Shown here one piece after another: positions 1 to 11,400 of a stretch of 64,000 nucleotides of DNA. Source of the stretch: Symbiodinium sp. CCMP2592. Taxonomy: Eukaryota; Sar; Dinophyceae; Suessiales; Symbiodiniaceae. The number at the start of each line of letters is the position of its first letter. Within the stretch, counting starts at the first letter, position 1. The DNA lies in the NCBI GenBank assembly GCA_905221615.1, contig CAJNDT010004879.1:531520-595519 (forward strand). The letters are read 5' to 3'. The notes below the pieces were generated by a model. That model was not told the origin of the DNA. It saw nothing but the letters and a program-made list of their open reading frames with translations, and did no database searches. The position numbers and the translations under genes are program-made.

Positions 1-2112
1 TGGCTTCTGGTGATAACCGAAACCCCTCCCCTCGACGAACATTGGCCGGGGAGCATCCTCGCAGTTGCGGGGGACACCTTCATCTTCGAGTCCACTCCAA
101 AAGGGGGGAAGATGACCGTGGACAAGCAAGTGCATTCTGCACCCCGAGAGTTTAGGCGTGGGGAAGCAAAGCCACCATCCACGCAGCCACGGCAACAACC
201 GCAAACCCCAACAACCACTACAGACACCCACGATGCGGCACGCGGGAGCAACGACCCGCCCCCCGTTCCACAAACAGACCACCCGGCGACCTCAACCACC
301 CATGGGGAAACACTCCCCCCAAAACAACCAAAGCATGTCCACTTCGCCGCTGACACCAAGGACCCTCCCACCAAGAAGCAGAAGGGAAAAGCAAAAGCCC
401 AATCGCAGCCACAATCCAAACAACCACCTCCACAACCACCATGCAACTACAGCGCATTCGTGGACACACGGGACCTGCGTGGAAGCCGGGGCAGAAACAA
501 GACCGAGCCAAAACCACCTCCTGCCCCCCCCACTCCACAGACAGACCCAGCTGATCTCCTCACTCGCATCCGTGACGGCCGAGACATCGGGGGGAAAAAG
601 CAAGCAAAGACGACAACGACAACAACCACCACCACCACTGGCCATCCCCAAACGCCAACAGCTACCACAACCACCACCACCATCAGCAACACAACCAACA
701 CCATGTGGACGACCACCACAGACACAACCTCCACTACAAGCTCCTCCTCTACAAGCCACGACGAAAGCAACCTTATGCAGCACATCCAACAAGCGCTGCA
801 AAGAGGTGCAGAAGCAGCCACCCCAGCCGTGCCACCACCACAACAAGCCAACACAGCATTGGTGGCACAACCGCCACCCGAAACCATCCCCAATAGCACC
901 ACGGGAGACACTCCCCAAGACCAACCCCTGCCAGCTGCCACAAGCAGCCACTACCCTACAGCCACAGATCGCATCGAACACTACCTTACTCGCATCCACA
1001 GACTCTCCCAACAACTACCAGGGGGGAACATGATAACACACTTGGCTGAATGCGCCCTGGCCGACTTACTTGTCGATGATCAGACCGAATCGGAGGTGCT
1101 TCGCCAACTTGAGCTGGAACATCCCTCTGTTCCGAGTGACGCGGGGGAACCCGAACCAAAGCGCGCTCGAACAGGAGCAACAACAGCATCCTCAACCCAG
1201 CAAGCCCTGCAGCGCATACTTACAAAAGCCTGGAAACACCTGAGTGCAGCGAGCAACCACAACCCAGTCTCATATCATGACATTCAGCACGACATTGACA
1301 TCTTACTCACATGGCTAAATAGCCACCTGCATGCCATGGCCACGGCACGAGGCGGCCACCTCCAGCAATGGGGGAGCGACGAAGCTGACTTGAACTACGA
1401 CAGGGGCATGTTCGATACGGGGAATGTCCTCGGCCAACTCGGCACAGCCCTTCAGGGGATCCAAATGGAACCTCAACAACGTGAACATTGGCTGTTGCTC
1501 GCAGATGTCAGCCACTACTTAGCAGCAGTTGAGCGGGGCGACCCTGTTGGCCACCCAGCTGATGTCATTGCGGAGCACAGGGGGATTGTCACATCTCATC
1601 TTGCTCGTGACCGCCGACATCGTTTAGCTCGGGGGATCGTCCTCGAACTGCAGTCCTTGCGAGGACAGCTACAGGAGTGGCCGGGTGGAGAACTCAATAC
1701 TATCCACCGCGCACTCTTGCAAACTCTTGAAATGGTGGAAGAAGCACTACACCCTGGACTACCAGTACTTCCGGGAGCCCTTGAAGTGCACGATCCTGCC
1801 GGGGGACATGAACTATATCCTGGACACCTTGCACTCCCGGGAGCTGCTGAAGCGCACGATTCTCCCGGGGGACATGAGGAAGCTTTGGGCGAAATGCACC
1901 CCGCCCGAGAAAGGGGGATGCCCTCCTCCTCTGCTCATGTGGACTGGTGGCTCCATGACCGGCACCATGGCCTTGGAAATGCTCCCGGGGGAACCACTCG
2001 AGAAGAACGGAGCCCAACAGAAGACGTACCAAGTGGGAGTGAAGAAAGTCCCGCTGAACATCGGCGTCGCCGCCTACATGGAGCCTACTATGATCGTCAT
2101 GGCCCCCTCTGA
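1..2112 (+). CDS. Uncharacterised Pro/Thr/Gln-rich ORF, 5' end outside window
   Basis: The frame is already open at base 1 and stops at 2110-2112, giving about 703 residues. The first 300 residues are low complexity: Pro, Gln and long Thr runs encoded by ACC/ACA repeats around 605-740. Residues about 310-590 look more like a folded helical protein, with alternating Leu-rich and charged segments. No domain, signal peptide or membrane span is recognisable. A second + frame is open over 158-1033 and again over 1685-2122, and the 66-bp duplication near 1,770-1,900 fits that second frame better, so the last 430 bases may really be read there. The codons contain many G-run motifs in all three frames. 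It could be a Gag-like ORF of a retroelement or one exon of a host gene; neither is shown. I do not recognise it. Confidence 0.35.
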   Translation, partial: WLLVITETPPLDEHWPGSILAVAGDTFIFESTPKGGKMTVDKQVHSAPREFRRGEAKPPSTQPRQQPQTPTTTTDTHDAARGSNDPPPVPQTDHPATSTTHGETLPPKQPKHVHFAADTKDPPTKKQKGKAKAQSQPQSKQPPPQPPCNYSAFVDTRDLRGSRGRNKTEPKPPPAPPTPQTDPADLLTRIRDGRDIGGKKQAKTTTTTTTTTTGHPQTPTATTTTTTISNTTNTMWTTTTDTTSTTSSSSTSHDESNLMQHIQQALQRGAEAATPAVPPPQQANTALVAQPPPETIPNSTTGDTPQDQPLPAATSSHYPTATDRIEHYLTRIHRLSQQLPGGNMITHLAECALADLLVDDQTESEVLRQLELEHPSVPSDAGEPEPKRARTGATTASSTQQALQRILTKAWKHLSAASNHNPVSYHDIQHDIDILLTWLNSHLHAMATARGGHLQQWGSDEADLNYDRGMFDTGNVLGQLGTALQGIQMEPQQREHWLLLADVSHYLAAVERGDPVGHPADVIAEHRGIVTSHLARDRRHRLARGIVLELQSLRGQLQEWPGGELNTIHRALLQTLEMVEEALHPGLPVLPGALEVHDPAGGHELYPGHLALPGAAEAHDSPGGHEEALGEMHPARERGMPSSSAHVDWWLHDRHHGLGNAPGGTTREERSPTEDVPSGSEESPAEHRRRRLHGAYYDRHGPL
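1768..1899 (+). repeat. 66-bp direct duplication inside the 3' end of the first ORF
   Basis: Two 66-bp units (1768-1833 and 1834-1899) share most of their first 45 bases, from a CCGGGAG to a GGGGGACATG motif. In the frame of 1685-2122 both give REPLK/RELLK followed by TILPGDM, and three of the five differences in this stretch are synonymous. In the frame of the long ORF the similarity is poorer. Confidence 0.6.
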
Positions 2113-3256
2113 GAGCCTCTGATCCGGGGAATGCACTACCACCTCGTTTCTCCTACTGCTTTTGAAGCCTCCTGTATTGTAGCTTCAAGCCCTTCTGTGA
2201 CCAACAAGGGGGACGAAACGAGCTTGGTATGCATGTACGAAAAGCCTCCCAAATACCCCGTGCCAATTGCTGCTGCTTCGATGCCACAAACGAACATACT
2301 ATAAGCTGTTGTTGCGAAGTCTACTCATGCTGCCAGGACAAGTGCTGAATCCAGTCGATACGGTGGTCCTATGGTCCTATGTTGAGGTTTGTTTGGTAAC
2401 TTGCGATTCAGCACTTGGAACACGAAGATTGTACCACAGCACGACGAAGGGGCTGGAATTATCCCTACCTACCTACTGACACTCCTGGTTTATAGTATCC
2501 GAGCTACTAAGGGAAATTCCAGCCGAAATTCAGCCATAACGGCCCAGCAGGACACCTCTACGGGGGATAACTTATACAATCTACTTTCTGTTTCTGGTTG
2601 TGAAATCTTTCTTCTGATGACGTCCTGCTTGAACTGGGGGAGTGCCCCCCACAGTGCTGGCCTGGGCCTCAGTCAGTCTGTGATGCTTGCATTTGAACGA
2701 ATTCGTGATGAACCTCTTTTCCTATGTGTTTTATGATGCAAGCAGCATAGACATTTCAACGGGGGGAATGGTCCATCGGTACGTCCTTGCTTTACACATG
2801 CTTAGCCTCTAGGCCACAAAGGTATAGTTGTGTCATTGCTTTGCACTCCGAAATCCGGTGGACTCCCAACCCTGAAACTTTCTTGAACTATACAACCCCG
2901 AACAGTGATGCCGCAACGAAGATATCCTGTAATCTACTTTTTCCCTAAAAACACTTCGGCAACACGGGGGAACTGCAGACACAATCATCCTCCCGGAGTC
3001 ATCCTTTATGCCCCCTATATATTTTTACGATCTTTGACACCGAATGTGATCTACTTTGGCACTTGAATAGGGGGAGATATAAGAATGACTATGCACGTGT
3101 TGAAGTGAGAGTCAAATGGGACACAGTTACCGCTATCGTATTTACTTTATGGCTCTAGCCGAAACTGTGTTCCTGACTCATTCTTCACCCCTCACACACC
3201 CGTTAACACAGCGGGGGGGCCATTGGCCCGAGGGCGTTGACCCGCCCTCATGCCCG

Positions 3257-3276
3257 GGAGAGAGAGAGAGAGAGAG
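3257..3276. repeat. (GA)n microsatellite
   Basis: About ten GA units follow a GC-rich segment that can pair with itself (GGCC...GGCC, CCCGCC...). The same arrangement, a GC-rich hairpin then (GA)n, recurs at 4588 and 5438. Confidence 0.8.
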
Positions 3277-4587
3277 TGGTGTCCCTGGCGAAAGAAAGAC
3301 AGAGAAAGAGAAAGCCAGAATGCAGTGCGCTCCGCCAACCGCGGGCTGCCTCCAGCGGGGGGTTCGCCCCTCAAGCCTGGCGAAAGAAAAGCCAGAACGC
3401 GAGCAGAGGAGGAGGAGGAGGAGGATGCAACCCGAAGCGCGGGAGAGGTGAGGACTGCTATGCGTGCGATAAGAGAGCACAGTGCCTCGGAAGACATGCC
3501 ACTTGATTGGGGGGATGGCGACAGTGACGACCCAGAAGAAGGAGCACAGCCAAGCCAATGGCCCTGGGGGCCGGAAGGAAGGCCGTCAGACAGAAGCACC
3601 ATGAAGCACCACAGGAGTACATGCAGCCAGACCCAATGAACCGTTGGGGGAGCCGCCGGCGAAGAGTCAGAGTCCTAGGCTGAACACAGTCGTGGAAAGG
3701 CCCCGTGAACTTGAGAGGGAACCGCCACGCCAAGGCCGCCAAGCGGGGGAGGAACGCAACTACCTTGCTCCCAGCCTTACGTGGCAAGTCCGCCAAGTGC
3801 AAAGCTATATGGCCTCGAGAAGGAGGGCAACGGACTCGACAGGTTCCGGTACAGGGCAGTCGTGAGCGCTGTGAGGAAAATATCCCAATGCTTTCAAGTG
3901 CTTATGGGGGGACCAATTTTATGCATGCAGTTGTCTATGCTGAAGTGCTTGTGGGGGAGACTTTGTTTGTGATTATTACCAGTACTCATTGGCAACTAAA
4001 CAGTTCTTTGTTGCTGTCCCAGTCACGCTTGCAACAGTCAAGCCTAATTCGACGGGCCGCGGAGCCATACACTACCACAATGCTGGGGCGCACCTCGCCC
4101 CTCTTTAACTGCAGCCCCTCTTTACCTGCACTTTGGGCGCACTTTCTGCACCTTTAATAGCAGCTTTCTACCAATTGACTGGGGGCACAACTTGAACTTC
4201 TCTCCACCAACATGAAACCGTGATTTTGCTTACGGGACGCGCCTGCACTTGTGACCTGCACGTTTCTGTGTTCCGTCGTTGCTTTAACAGTCAAGGCGGG
4301 GGAACCACACTCAAGCCACTGTGTTTGCAGGGGGAATGTGCCTGATGAGGGGCTAAGGACACGGCTTCAGACAGCGCGGTGACGAGGCTGGGATGCGGGC
4401 TAAGGTTCGGGGAGGGTTGGTTCCTTACCAGGCACACACCACCGGCTGCACCAACCTTCACCCAAAACCTTTGCGGGAAAAGACCCTACCAGTGAAAACC
4501 CCAAAGCCTCTTCCACCGTACAAACGATTACAAACGGGGAAGGGGGGCCTTGGCCCGGGTTCGCCTCGGCGGACCTAACCCCAGCAG

Positions 4588-4614
4588 CGAGAGAGAGAGA
4601 GACAGAGAGAGAAG
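4588..4614. repeat. (GA)n microsatellite
   Basis: Interrupted GA run downstream of a GGGGCCTTGGCCC-type segment. A second GA run lies at 4802-4818. Confidence 0.8.
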
Positions 4615-4715
4615 GCAAGCAAGAGGACTGACACCGGCTTGCCGGTCCAGCTCCGCTGCTCTTCCCAGGTTTCATCAGCACACCAGACTCGGACACACAG
4701 CGTAGCGCACAGCGC

Positions 4716-4776
4716 AGGGTTCGAGGGTCTTTGACCCCTGGGCCCACACGCTGAGCCAGCAAGCAAGGACTCCATA
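4716..4776 (+). repeat. Probable truncated copy of the GCAAGC-tailed dispersed repeat
   Basis: It carries the 3' half of the family seen at 5131, 23461 and 43503: GGGTTCGAGGGTC, then GGGCCCACAC, then AGCAAGCAAGG. The CGCGGACCG box is missing. It sits between two (GA)n tracts. Confidence 0.4.
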
Positions 4777-5130
4777 CCCCGAGCACAGCAAAGCAAAGAG
4801 CGAGAGAGAGAGAGAGAGCAATATGCGGATAGCATATCGTCCTGTTGAGCTTTGAGTAGGCTCTAAGTCGAGTAGGCTCTTAGTCGAGTCGTTGTTTTGG
4901 AGCCCTGGCTGCACGCCTCGGGGGGCAGGACCACGAGCTTCGGGCCTGAGTAGGGGGAGTGGAGCTCACCCGCACTGTTGGAGAGACCTCGGATGACCCG
5001 ACTAGAACTTGCAGGTTTTATACGGTCATGGTCTTAGCAGGTGTGTTTTGGGGGGAAGGGTCGAACAAGTTCAATCGGGGGAACGAGTGATTCTCTCAAC
5101 CCCGCAAAAGGCCGTTCCGACCTTGGATCG

Positions 5131-5210
5131 CGCGGACCGTGGGGGGGTAGGCCCTCGGGCCAGGGTTCCCCCGGGAGCCCATACCCCTGCGCAAGCAAGC
5201 AAGCCAGCAA
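5131..5210 (+). repeat. Dispersed repeat family, copy A
   Basis: Order of blocks: CGCGGACCG, a G-run, GTAGGCC, TCGGGCCAGGGT, GAGCCCATACCC, then GCAAGCAAGC. The same blocks in the same order appear at 23461-23560 and 43503-43578. Upstream similarity to the 43-kb copy extends to a GGGGGAACG block near 5076. No coding potential is evident. The self-complementary GGGCC...GGGCCC pairs suggest a structured non-coding element, perhaps SINE-like, but I see no clear pol III A and B boxes. Confidence 0.7.
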
Positions 5211-5450
5211 TATGCACGCATGCCACCTGAAGCCGGGGGCTAAGCAAGCAGTTGTGAGCCCTTTTTCGGGCCTGCACCGCGACGAGGCCCGGTGGTTGCT
5301 AATAGTTAGTGTAAAGGGTCGGGGGATTCGCCGGTTCAGACCAGTGCCTCAGTCGCAGCCGCGAAGTGTCACAGACGAACCTCAGACCCGTGCGCGCACG
5401 CGCGCGGGGGCTTAGGCCCCTTATCCGAGCGCAATCAAGAGAAAGAGAGA

Positions 5451-8400
5451 GAGAAAGGTACATGATCAGATGGAAGACTGTGAAAATTAAAAGCAAAGTT
5501 GAATTAAAGGCTGCTTCGAGCCAGATGAGCCGGGTGGGCAAGGTTTTCCAAGGAGGTTGCCACTTTGCTTGGCACAGTCTTTGTAAGGTGAACCTCCCCG
5601 CACCGTGGACGAACTTCTGGCAATGCAGACGCCCATGTCCACCTGCGCCCGGGCACATCATGAGGTTGGTGCTGCAAGTTTTACCGCGAGGGAAGAACAA
5701 AGGGACGAAATCATGCGAGAACGGGAGATACGGTTAGTGTCGCTATGCGCACTGAACATGCGCTCATAGAGCCTCTTTTCTTCAGACCTCTTTCGTACAA
5801 GTTGCTACAGTATCTGCTTACACGACAGTTAGACCGATCCTCCGCCCTCACTCGTCAAGGAGCATTCACGCGCTGTTTGTGCTTGCGCGCAGAGGTAGAC
5901 ACTCTGCGCTGTGTGGTTATATGAGATGTTGACGTAAAGCTCGTCTTAGAGCTCGCCAGAGTTAGCCTATAGCTACGAAAACCAAAAAGCCAGCCAAACA
6001 AACAAACAAGCAATTGCATGTGTATGTGTGTATACATGTACACAGATACGAACCCTTTGAATACGAAAACATCTATGCCTTGTCGCTTTGACTCATCATC
6101 TTTCCAGGTGCTGCACACTGAATACTACCCCGCTACCTCTTCACAAAAGGCCAGGTAATGTTCAATGTAAGGGGCGGTGCGCGAATAAGAACCTGATTCA
6201 GTTGTTGACCGCTTTCCACTGAACCGCAGTAAAGACGGGGTACAGCCTGAATCTACAATGACAGTTTGCAAAACCCGGACCACTGAAGCCGATGGGGCAC
6301 TTTTAACGCAAGCCATTAGCTTGATTTTGGAACTGTTCCCCGTTCACATCAAAAGATCCACTTTCCCAACTATCAAAGCCATTTCCTGTTTAACATAATT
6401 TCTTATTGTACTGCTATTGTGTTGGAAAACTCAGCGCTGCTTTCTGACCTCTTCCGTTTGCAATGTTTGCGGGCTTTGCAGTCTTGCTTACCTTCCTGAG
6501 GCTTCAGTGCCAATGCAGTCACTGTGGTTCTACGTTCGTAAAGCACCCTGCGATCGAGTATTGGCGATGAAGTGTGAGAATGCCCAAAGGGCAACTCCTT
6601 AATTTTTGGGGTGATTCCGAGTCTGCTGGATTTTGGCGTAGGTGTCTGTGGTGTTTGTTTAAGTTGTGTCGTTTTGCCACAAGAATCCATTGGAAACGCG
6701 AGGGCTTCTGGATGAAGGCAGAAGCCCAAGGAAATCTCAGGAGTATCGGGCTTGCCGAAAAAACCTAAATTGTCCATGCATCTGCGACGGTTAAAGACCC
6801 AGCAACTGGTCTGGAAGGTGATGGATGTTACTTAACTTTCGCTTTCCATCTCTCACCACTGAAGATCCAAAAGTTCTTCGTTATGCTGCAAGAGCCCAGA
6901 AATGTGCTAGTCTTCTCTTGCTTCTTCGCAGATTGCTGAAACTTCCTACTGTAGCGCCTCTGTTGGGTTTGTACAGAAACTCAGAGAAATCCTAACTGTT
7001 CTAGTCTCTCCCAGAAATTGAGAATAAAAGGAAAGTACAAGCTTTCTCAGCTTTTTCAATGCAAATCCGAACACTCACATGTTTTTGTTTTTCTGCAATA
7101 ATCGGCAATTTCTATGTGTATGTGACGAAACACCTTGAAAGTTTAGAGTTGCGCCCGGAGCCTGGTTAGCGCTGCCGACGGAACCGTGGCGGCAACAACA
7201 ACGATGTATATAAATAACAGTAATCACACAAACACGTCAGGGAAACACCGCAAATCTAGAAGTTTGGGTGAGGTTGGGAAGGATGGGGACTATTGCTGTT
7301 CGTGGTTTCGGTCGTAAGGTCACATTTCTTGTGCCATGGGTTGTACACATGTCAATCTCGAAGTGGACAGGAGTGTGCAGGAGTTGAGGGATGTTCCAGA
7401 TGAGCACGCGCACAATCAGATCGTTCGACAGCATTCGTATGGACATAAATTCGGTTCATGCTTGTAGTAAAACAATAAGTACGAGTACCCTCCAAGCCAC
7501 ACTTGGCGCTGCATTTACAGTGGGAAAGACGTCCGTGGGGGGAGAGGATGTGTGCTTTGTATATGTATCTCTATCGTTCTCTATCTATCTATCTATCTAT
7601 TATGTTTTTGCCGGGCCTGCCCCGCCCCCCCCACCCCATTGTATCCCCCGCCCCAACCCCCTTTCGTGCTCCTGTGTTGTGGTGCCTGTGGTCTTGCTTG
7701 GGCTCCTGGTCTCTCGGCTTCTTTGTGTCCCTCCTCGCCGTTTCGGTGGTGCCTGTGGTGTTCGCCATTTCTGAGGATAGTCAGGAACACCGACCCTCTC
7801 TCCAAGCTCAAGTCCAAGTGTTGTGTTTGCTCCAGCATGCCACCAAACAGAAGCTGCAATCTTGGCTGCCTCTCTGTGCACGTTGTGATTACCCTGCTGG
7901 TTGCTGAAGCTAGCAAACCCACAGAAGTATGCTTACAGCTAGTTGTCGGCAGTTGCAGTGTCATCCTTATTGCGGTTGTTGCTACACTAGATGTAGCGGT
8001 TTTCCTCCCTTTTCCGTTGCCGATGGTGCCATTGTCGCTGTGGTATAGTCGTCGATCTGGTGCACTTGCGGAGCATTGCATTGACTTCCAGCGCCTCCTC
8101 CGCCCTGTGGTTTGGGTGGTGGGTTCTGTTCCGGTGCGATCCGTGTTCTGCAACCTGAACCACAAAAACAAAGACAATCTGCTATTCACGATTACATGCC
8201 AGCTACTTATGCCAGGTTTGAGAAGGGAAGTTGCCTTGCATGTCGAAAACTTGCGAGAGTCAGGGGGAAAAAGTTCAATCTCAGCGACTATTGGCGGGGG
8301 TGATATCGCGATGTCGATCCCATCCTCCGAAAACGAGGACTGTCACAACGATCGTGGCCCCAGCCAGCTCGATCCCGGTGACTGTTGTCACAGACAGCCC

Positions 8401-11400
8401 TGGGTTGATACCATGGGTGGGATGGGGCTGCATGTTGTGTACAAACGGTGATTATGCCTCGTGGCATGCGATGTGTGGTATGAGATATCCTCACCAACCG
8501 CTTATGTAATTCATCCGGCGGTACCTGTGGTATCCGTAACATGAACCCCGAATTTAACAAGTCATGGCGACCTCCAATATTACTTACTCGACTCGTAGTA
8601 TTGATACAGGTAAGCTGGATACAGTCCAAATCCTATCCTCAACGGTGATCGTCATATTCATGCTAATATGAAACCTCCAACAATGTTAGTCATAACCATG
8701 AGGAGAAGTTCTCAGATGTGGCATTGCCCAATGACGGCCCGCAGATTTAACGATGACAGGTATTTGCTTGCTTAATTTTGCTTGCTTCAACATAATGGAC
8801 ATAGTGTTTACTGCTGTAGATGCCCTGTCAGAGCTACTAGAAATCGTAGTGGTGCGTGTAATGACCTTGATATCCTGGGCTGTCATAAATCTGCAGTGCT
8901 AGCTCTCAATTCACCCCAAAAGCTCGCCCCCTCGCAAACCTGTCACAGCACTGGACTGGCAAAATCGTGACACATCAGAGTTCAGAAGACGCACTTGAAT
9001 GCTCGTGGCAATGGCTCATTGGTAGTAGTAGTCGTAGTAGGCATGGCCTGGCGCAGTAGCAGTAGCAGCAACAGCGGTAGCAGTTTTGTTGTTGTTGCCA
9101 CTGCTGGTGTTGTTGGTGGTGGCGTTGTTGTATATTTCACATATTCATGTCTTCTAGTTTTATGTAGCAGTGGCGGTGCAAGTGGAAATGGTGGTAGGAG
9201 TGATCGCTACCTGGTAGTGATGGAAATTTCAGACTACAAACTCCGATTTCTGCAGCAGCGGAGTGGTGGTGGGCGGAGTAGGGGTGATGAGGTGGCTTGG
9301 GAGGTGGTTCTTGGATCCCGTTTGTCTGCAGGCGAGTGAAGTACAGAGTTTCCGTAGTTAGGCCCGTCTGATTCTCCATGAAGCTCAGGAGCCTTGTGCA
9401 GCAATCCGGAAAATGATAGCGATGATGAGGATGAAGAAGGTAGGAGAACTATGCATCGCATTGAACAACCAATTGTGCCTTTCCAGCCAGAGGGCGAGGC
9501 CGCCGTTTGATTGCCTCACAGGGTTTTACTTTCTGTCTTTTGGGTAGCCGAACCTCCAATCGCAGACCACTGTTTCAAGAAGACATTGTGGGAAGGGGCC
9601 GATAAACAGAAGCGCTATCTTCATGCCAGCCCTTCCTCTCGGATACGTTCCACTTGCCTCCGGCGTCTGAGCACGACGAGCATCTTTGATGAGCTTCAAT
9701 GCCCCGGCGAAAGTGAACTAACTTGTAGATTCTAGAGCTTCCGACGCTGGGAGGCAGATTGTCAGGGGCCACCTTCCTGGCTGCTTCGGAGAAAAAGTTC
9801 GGCTGCATCCGGACACGGCATGACACAGTCAAAGTGTTGGCCAATGCAAAGAATCCGCATTGCCGACAGGCCGCCTGTTGAGAAGTTGCGCTTGACAAGG
9901 CCGAGCTTTGGGTGAGCGGAGAAAGCTCAGAGCGCTTTTTCGGTTGAAGTTGGAGCCGGGTTGCCAGGCTTGGATCGCCATGGTCGGCCGCGATCTCAGA
10001 TCTTTGCTGCAGCGGTGACCGTGCTAGCGGGTGAGATGCTGTTGCCTCTGCTTGAGCTCAAGGCGCACGTAGACATACGCCTGTGTTGTCCTACAAAAGT
10101 AAGGTTTCAACCTAGGGTCCGAGTTGCCCCTCACGCAACGGCTACGATTTGGTTCGCAACTTAGCATGCCTGCCGACGGCTTCTGGTAGGTCAGAGACCG
10201 TTGTTCTCGGCCACTGCTCGGAGTTCTTCGCGATGAATTCCTGAGTCATGAGCCCACATCCGTTGCTCTCAGAACCTCGACGGTATTCGTTTAGCGATGC
10301 TTGATAGCTTAAGATTGCGTCGGCCAGACAAACCGTCTTTGTGGGCATTGCAGCAGCTGACAACAGTGAATTCACCTGACATGGTGATTGTGCAGACAGC
10401 GACACCTGCAAAGGCTGCCAAGGCACCTCTGGCATTTGGCATCCACATGCCCAGACTAAACTGCACAATTTGCGTGGACTGGACTTGGTGAAGCCCGTCC
10501 GGATCTAAGAGCTTACGCGAGGCACTGATGAACATCAGGTGGACGACAAGGCTGGTGGCATTGCGTCGCACCTTTTGGCAAAGCCAGACCAGCTGCCGTG
10601 CGAAGGTTGGCTGATTTTCGTATTGGGCTCACGGTGGCAATTCGCTGTATGTTAAGGAAGGAGCCACAGGTGATGTCAGATTCAGTTGGTGCATGTTGGT
10701 GCTACAGCAACGGCACCAGCGATATTCCATCAGCAAGGTGGCGGCATCAGATCTGTCACACCTTATCGTCTGGGGTCAAGGCCGCAGGCAACGAGTGTGG
10801 GAATTGACTCCTGCGGAGTGGACGACCTTGCCGAATGACGTGATGAGTGCACACCGGGCATCCCATGCACGCATGCTGGCAGCACTTGCCTCCAAGTTTC
10901 TTAGGCATACTTCGAGACTCGCCCAGCATGGCACATATTTTGTCCCTTGTTTCTCGGTTATCTGTCCCATTGTGGATGGAAATCAGCTTGCAGCGCTCTG
11001 AGCTGGAGTCCCAACAGTCTGAGCTGCAGTCCCAGCGGTCCAAGATCAGCTCGCTGTAGTCCCAATTACAGACAATGATGTTTCACTTGAACCCGACGGA
11101 AGGAATGCAGAAAGTGAGATGCGCTCCCTTTTGGTTGTTTCTGATTCTGCGGCATCCTAGTGTATGCTCCTTTTGTTGCTCGCCTCGTTGTGCTCTTCCC
11201 CTGGTTGATGTTCAAACTCAGAGCGCCGAGGCGAGCTGCAGACAGCAAGACGGCAACAAACGGGGGTGAGAAAATCGACGAGGAGAAGCTGCTTCTGAGT
11301 CACTGTTGTCACCCTACACTTTGTGACGTCGCTTTCTTTCCAGCCTGGGAGCTTCTACGCACCGCAGCGGGAGTGAAAAGTTTGACAACTCTTCTTGAGC

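Larger units (their letters stand above)
1..5450 (+). other. G-run-rich compositional island (possible mobile element or degenerate repeat tract)
   Basis: About 38 runs of five or more G occur on the + strand here, for example at 69, 588, 1021, 1143, 1580, 1801, 1867, 2208, 2564, 2965, 3070, 3746, 4297, 4952, 5076 and 5320. C-runs of that length are few. Most runs are followed by A. From 5,450 to 16,000 I count only about four. The runs cross the ORF stop at 2112 and continue through non-coding sequence, so they are not a codon effect. From 2123 to 5450 I see no gene, only short open frames, GA microsatellites and the dispersed repeat described separately. Confidence 0.55.

Noticed and set aside
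5669-5690. TGGTGCTGC (WCC) as another repeat exon
   Set aside because: A stop codon lies two codons upstream, there is no following Gly-Cys, and no splice signals fit.
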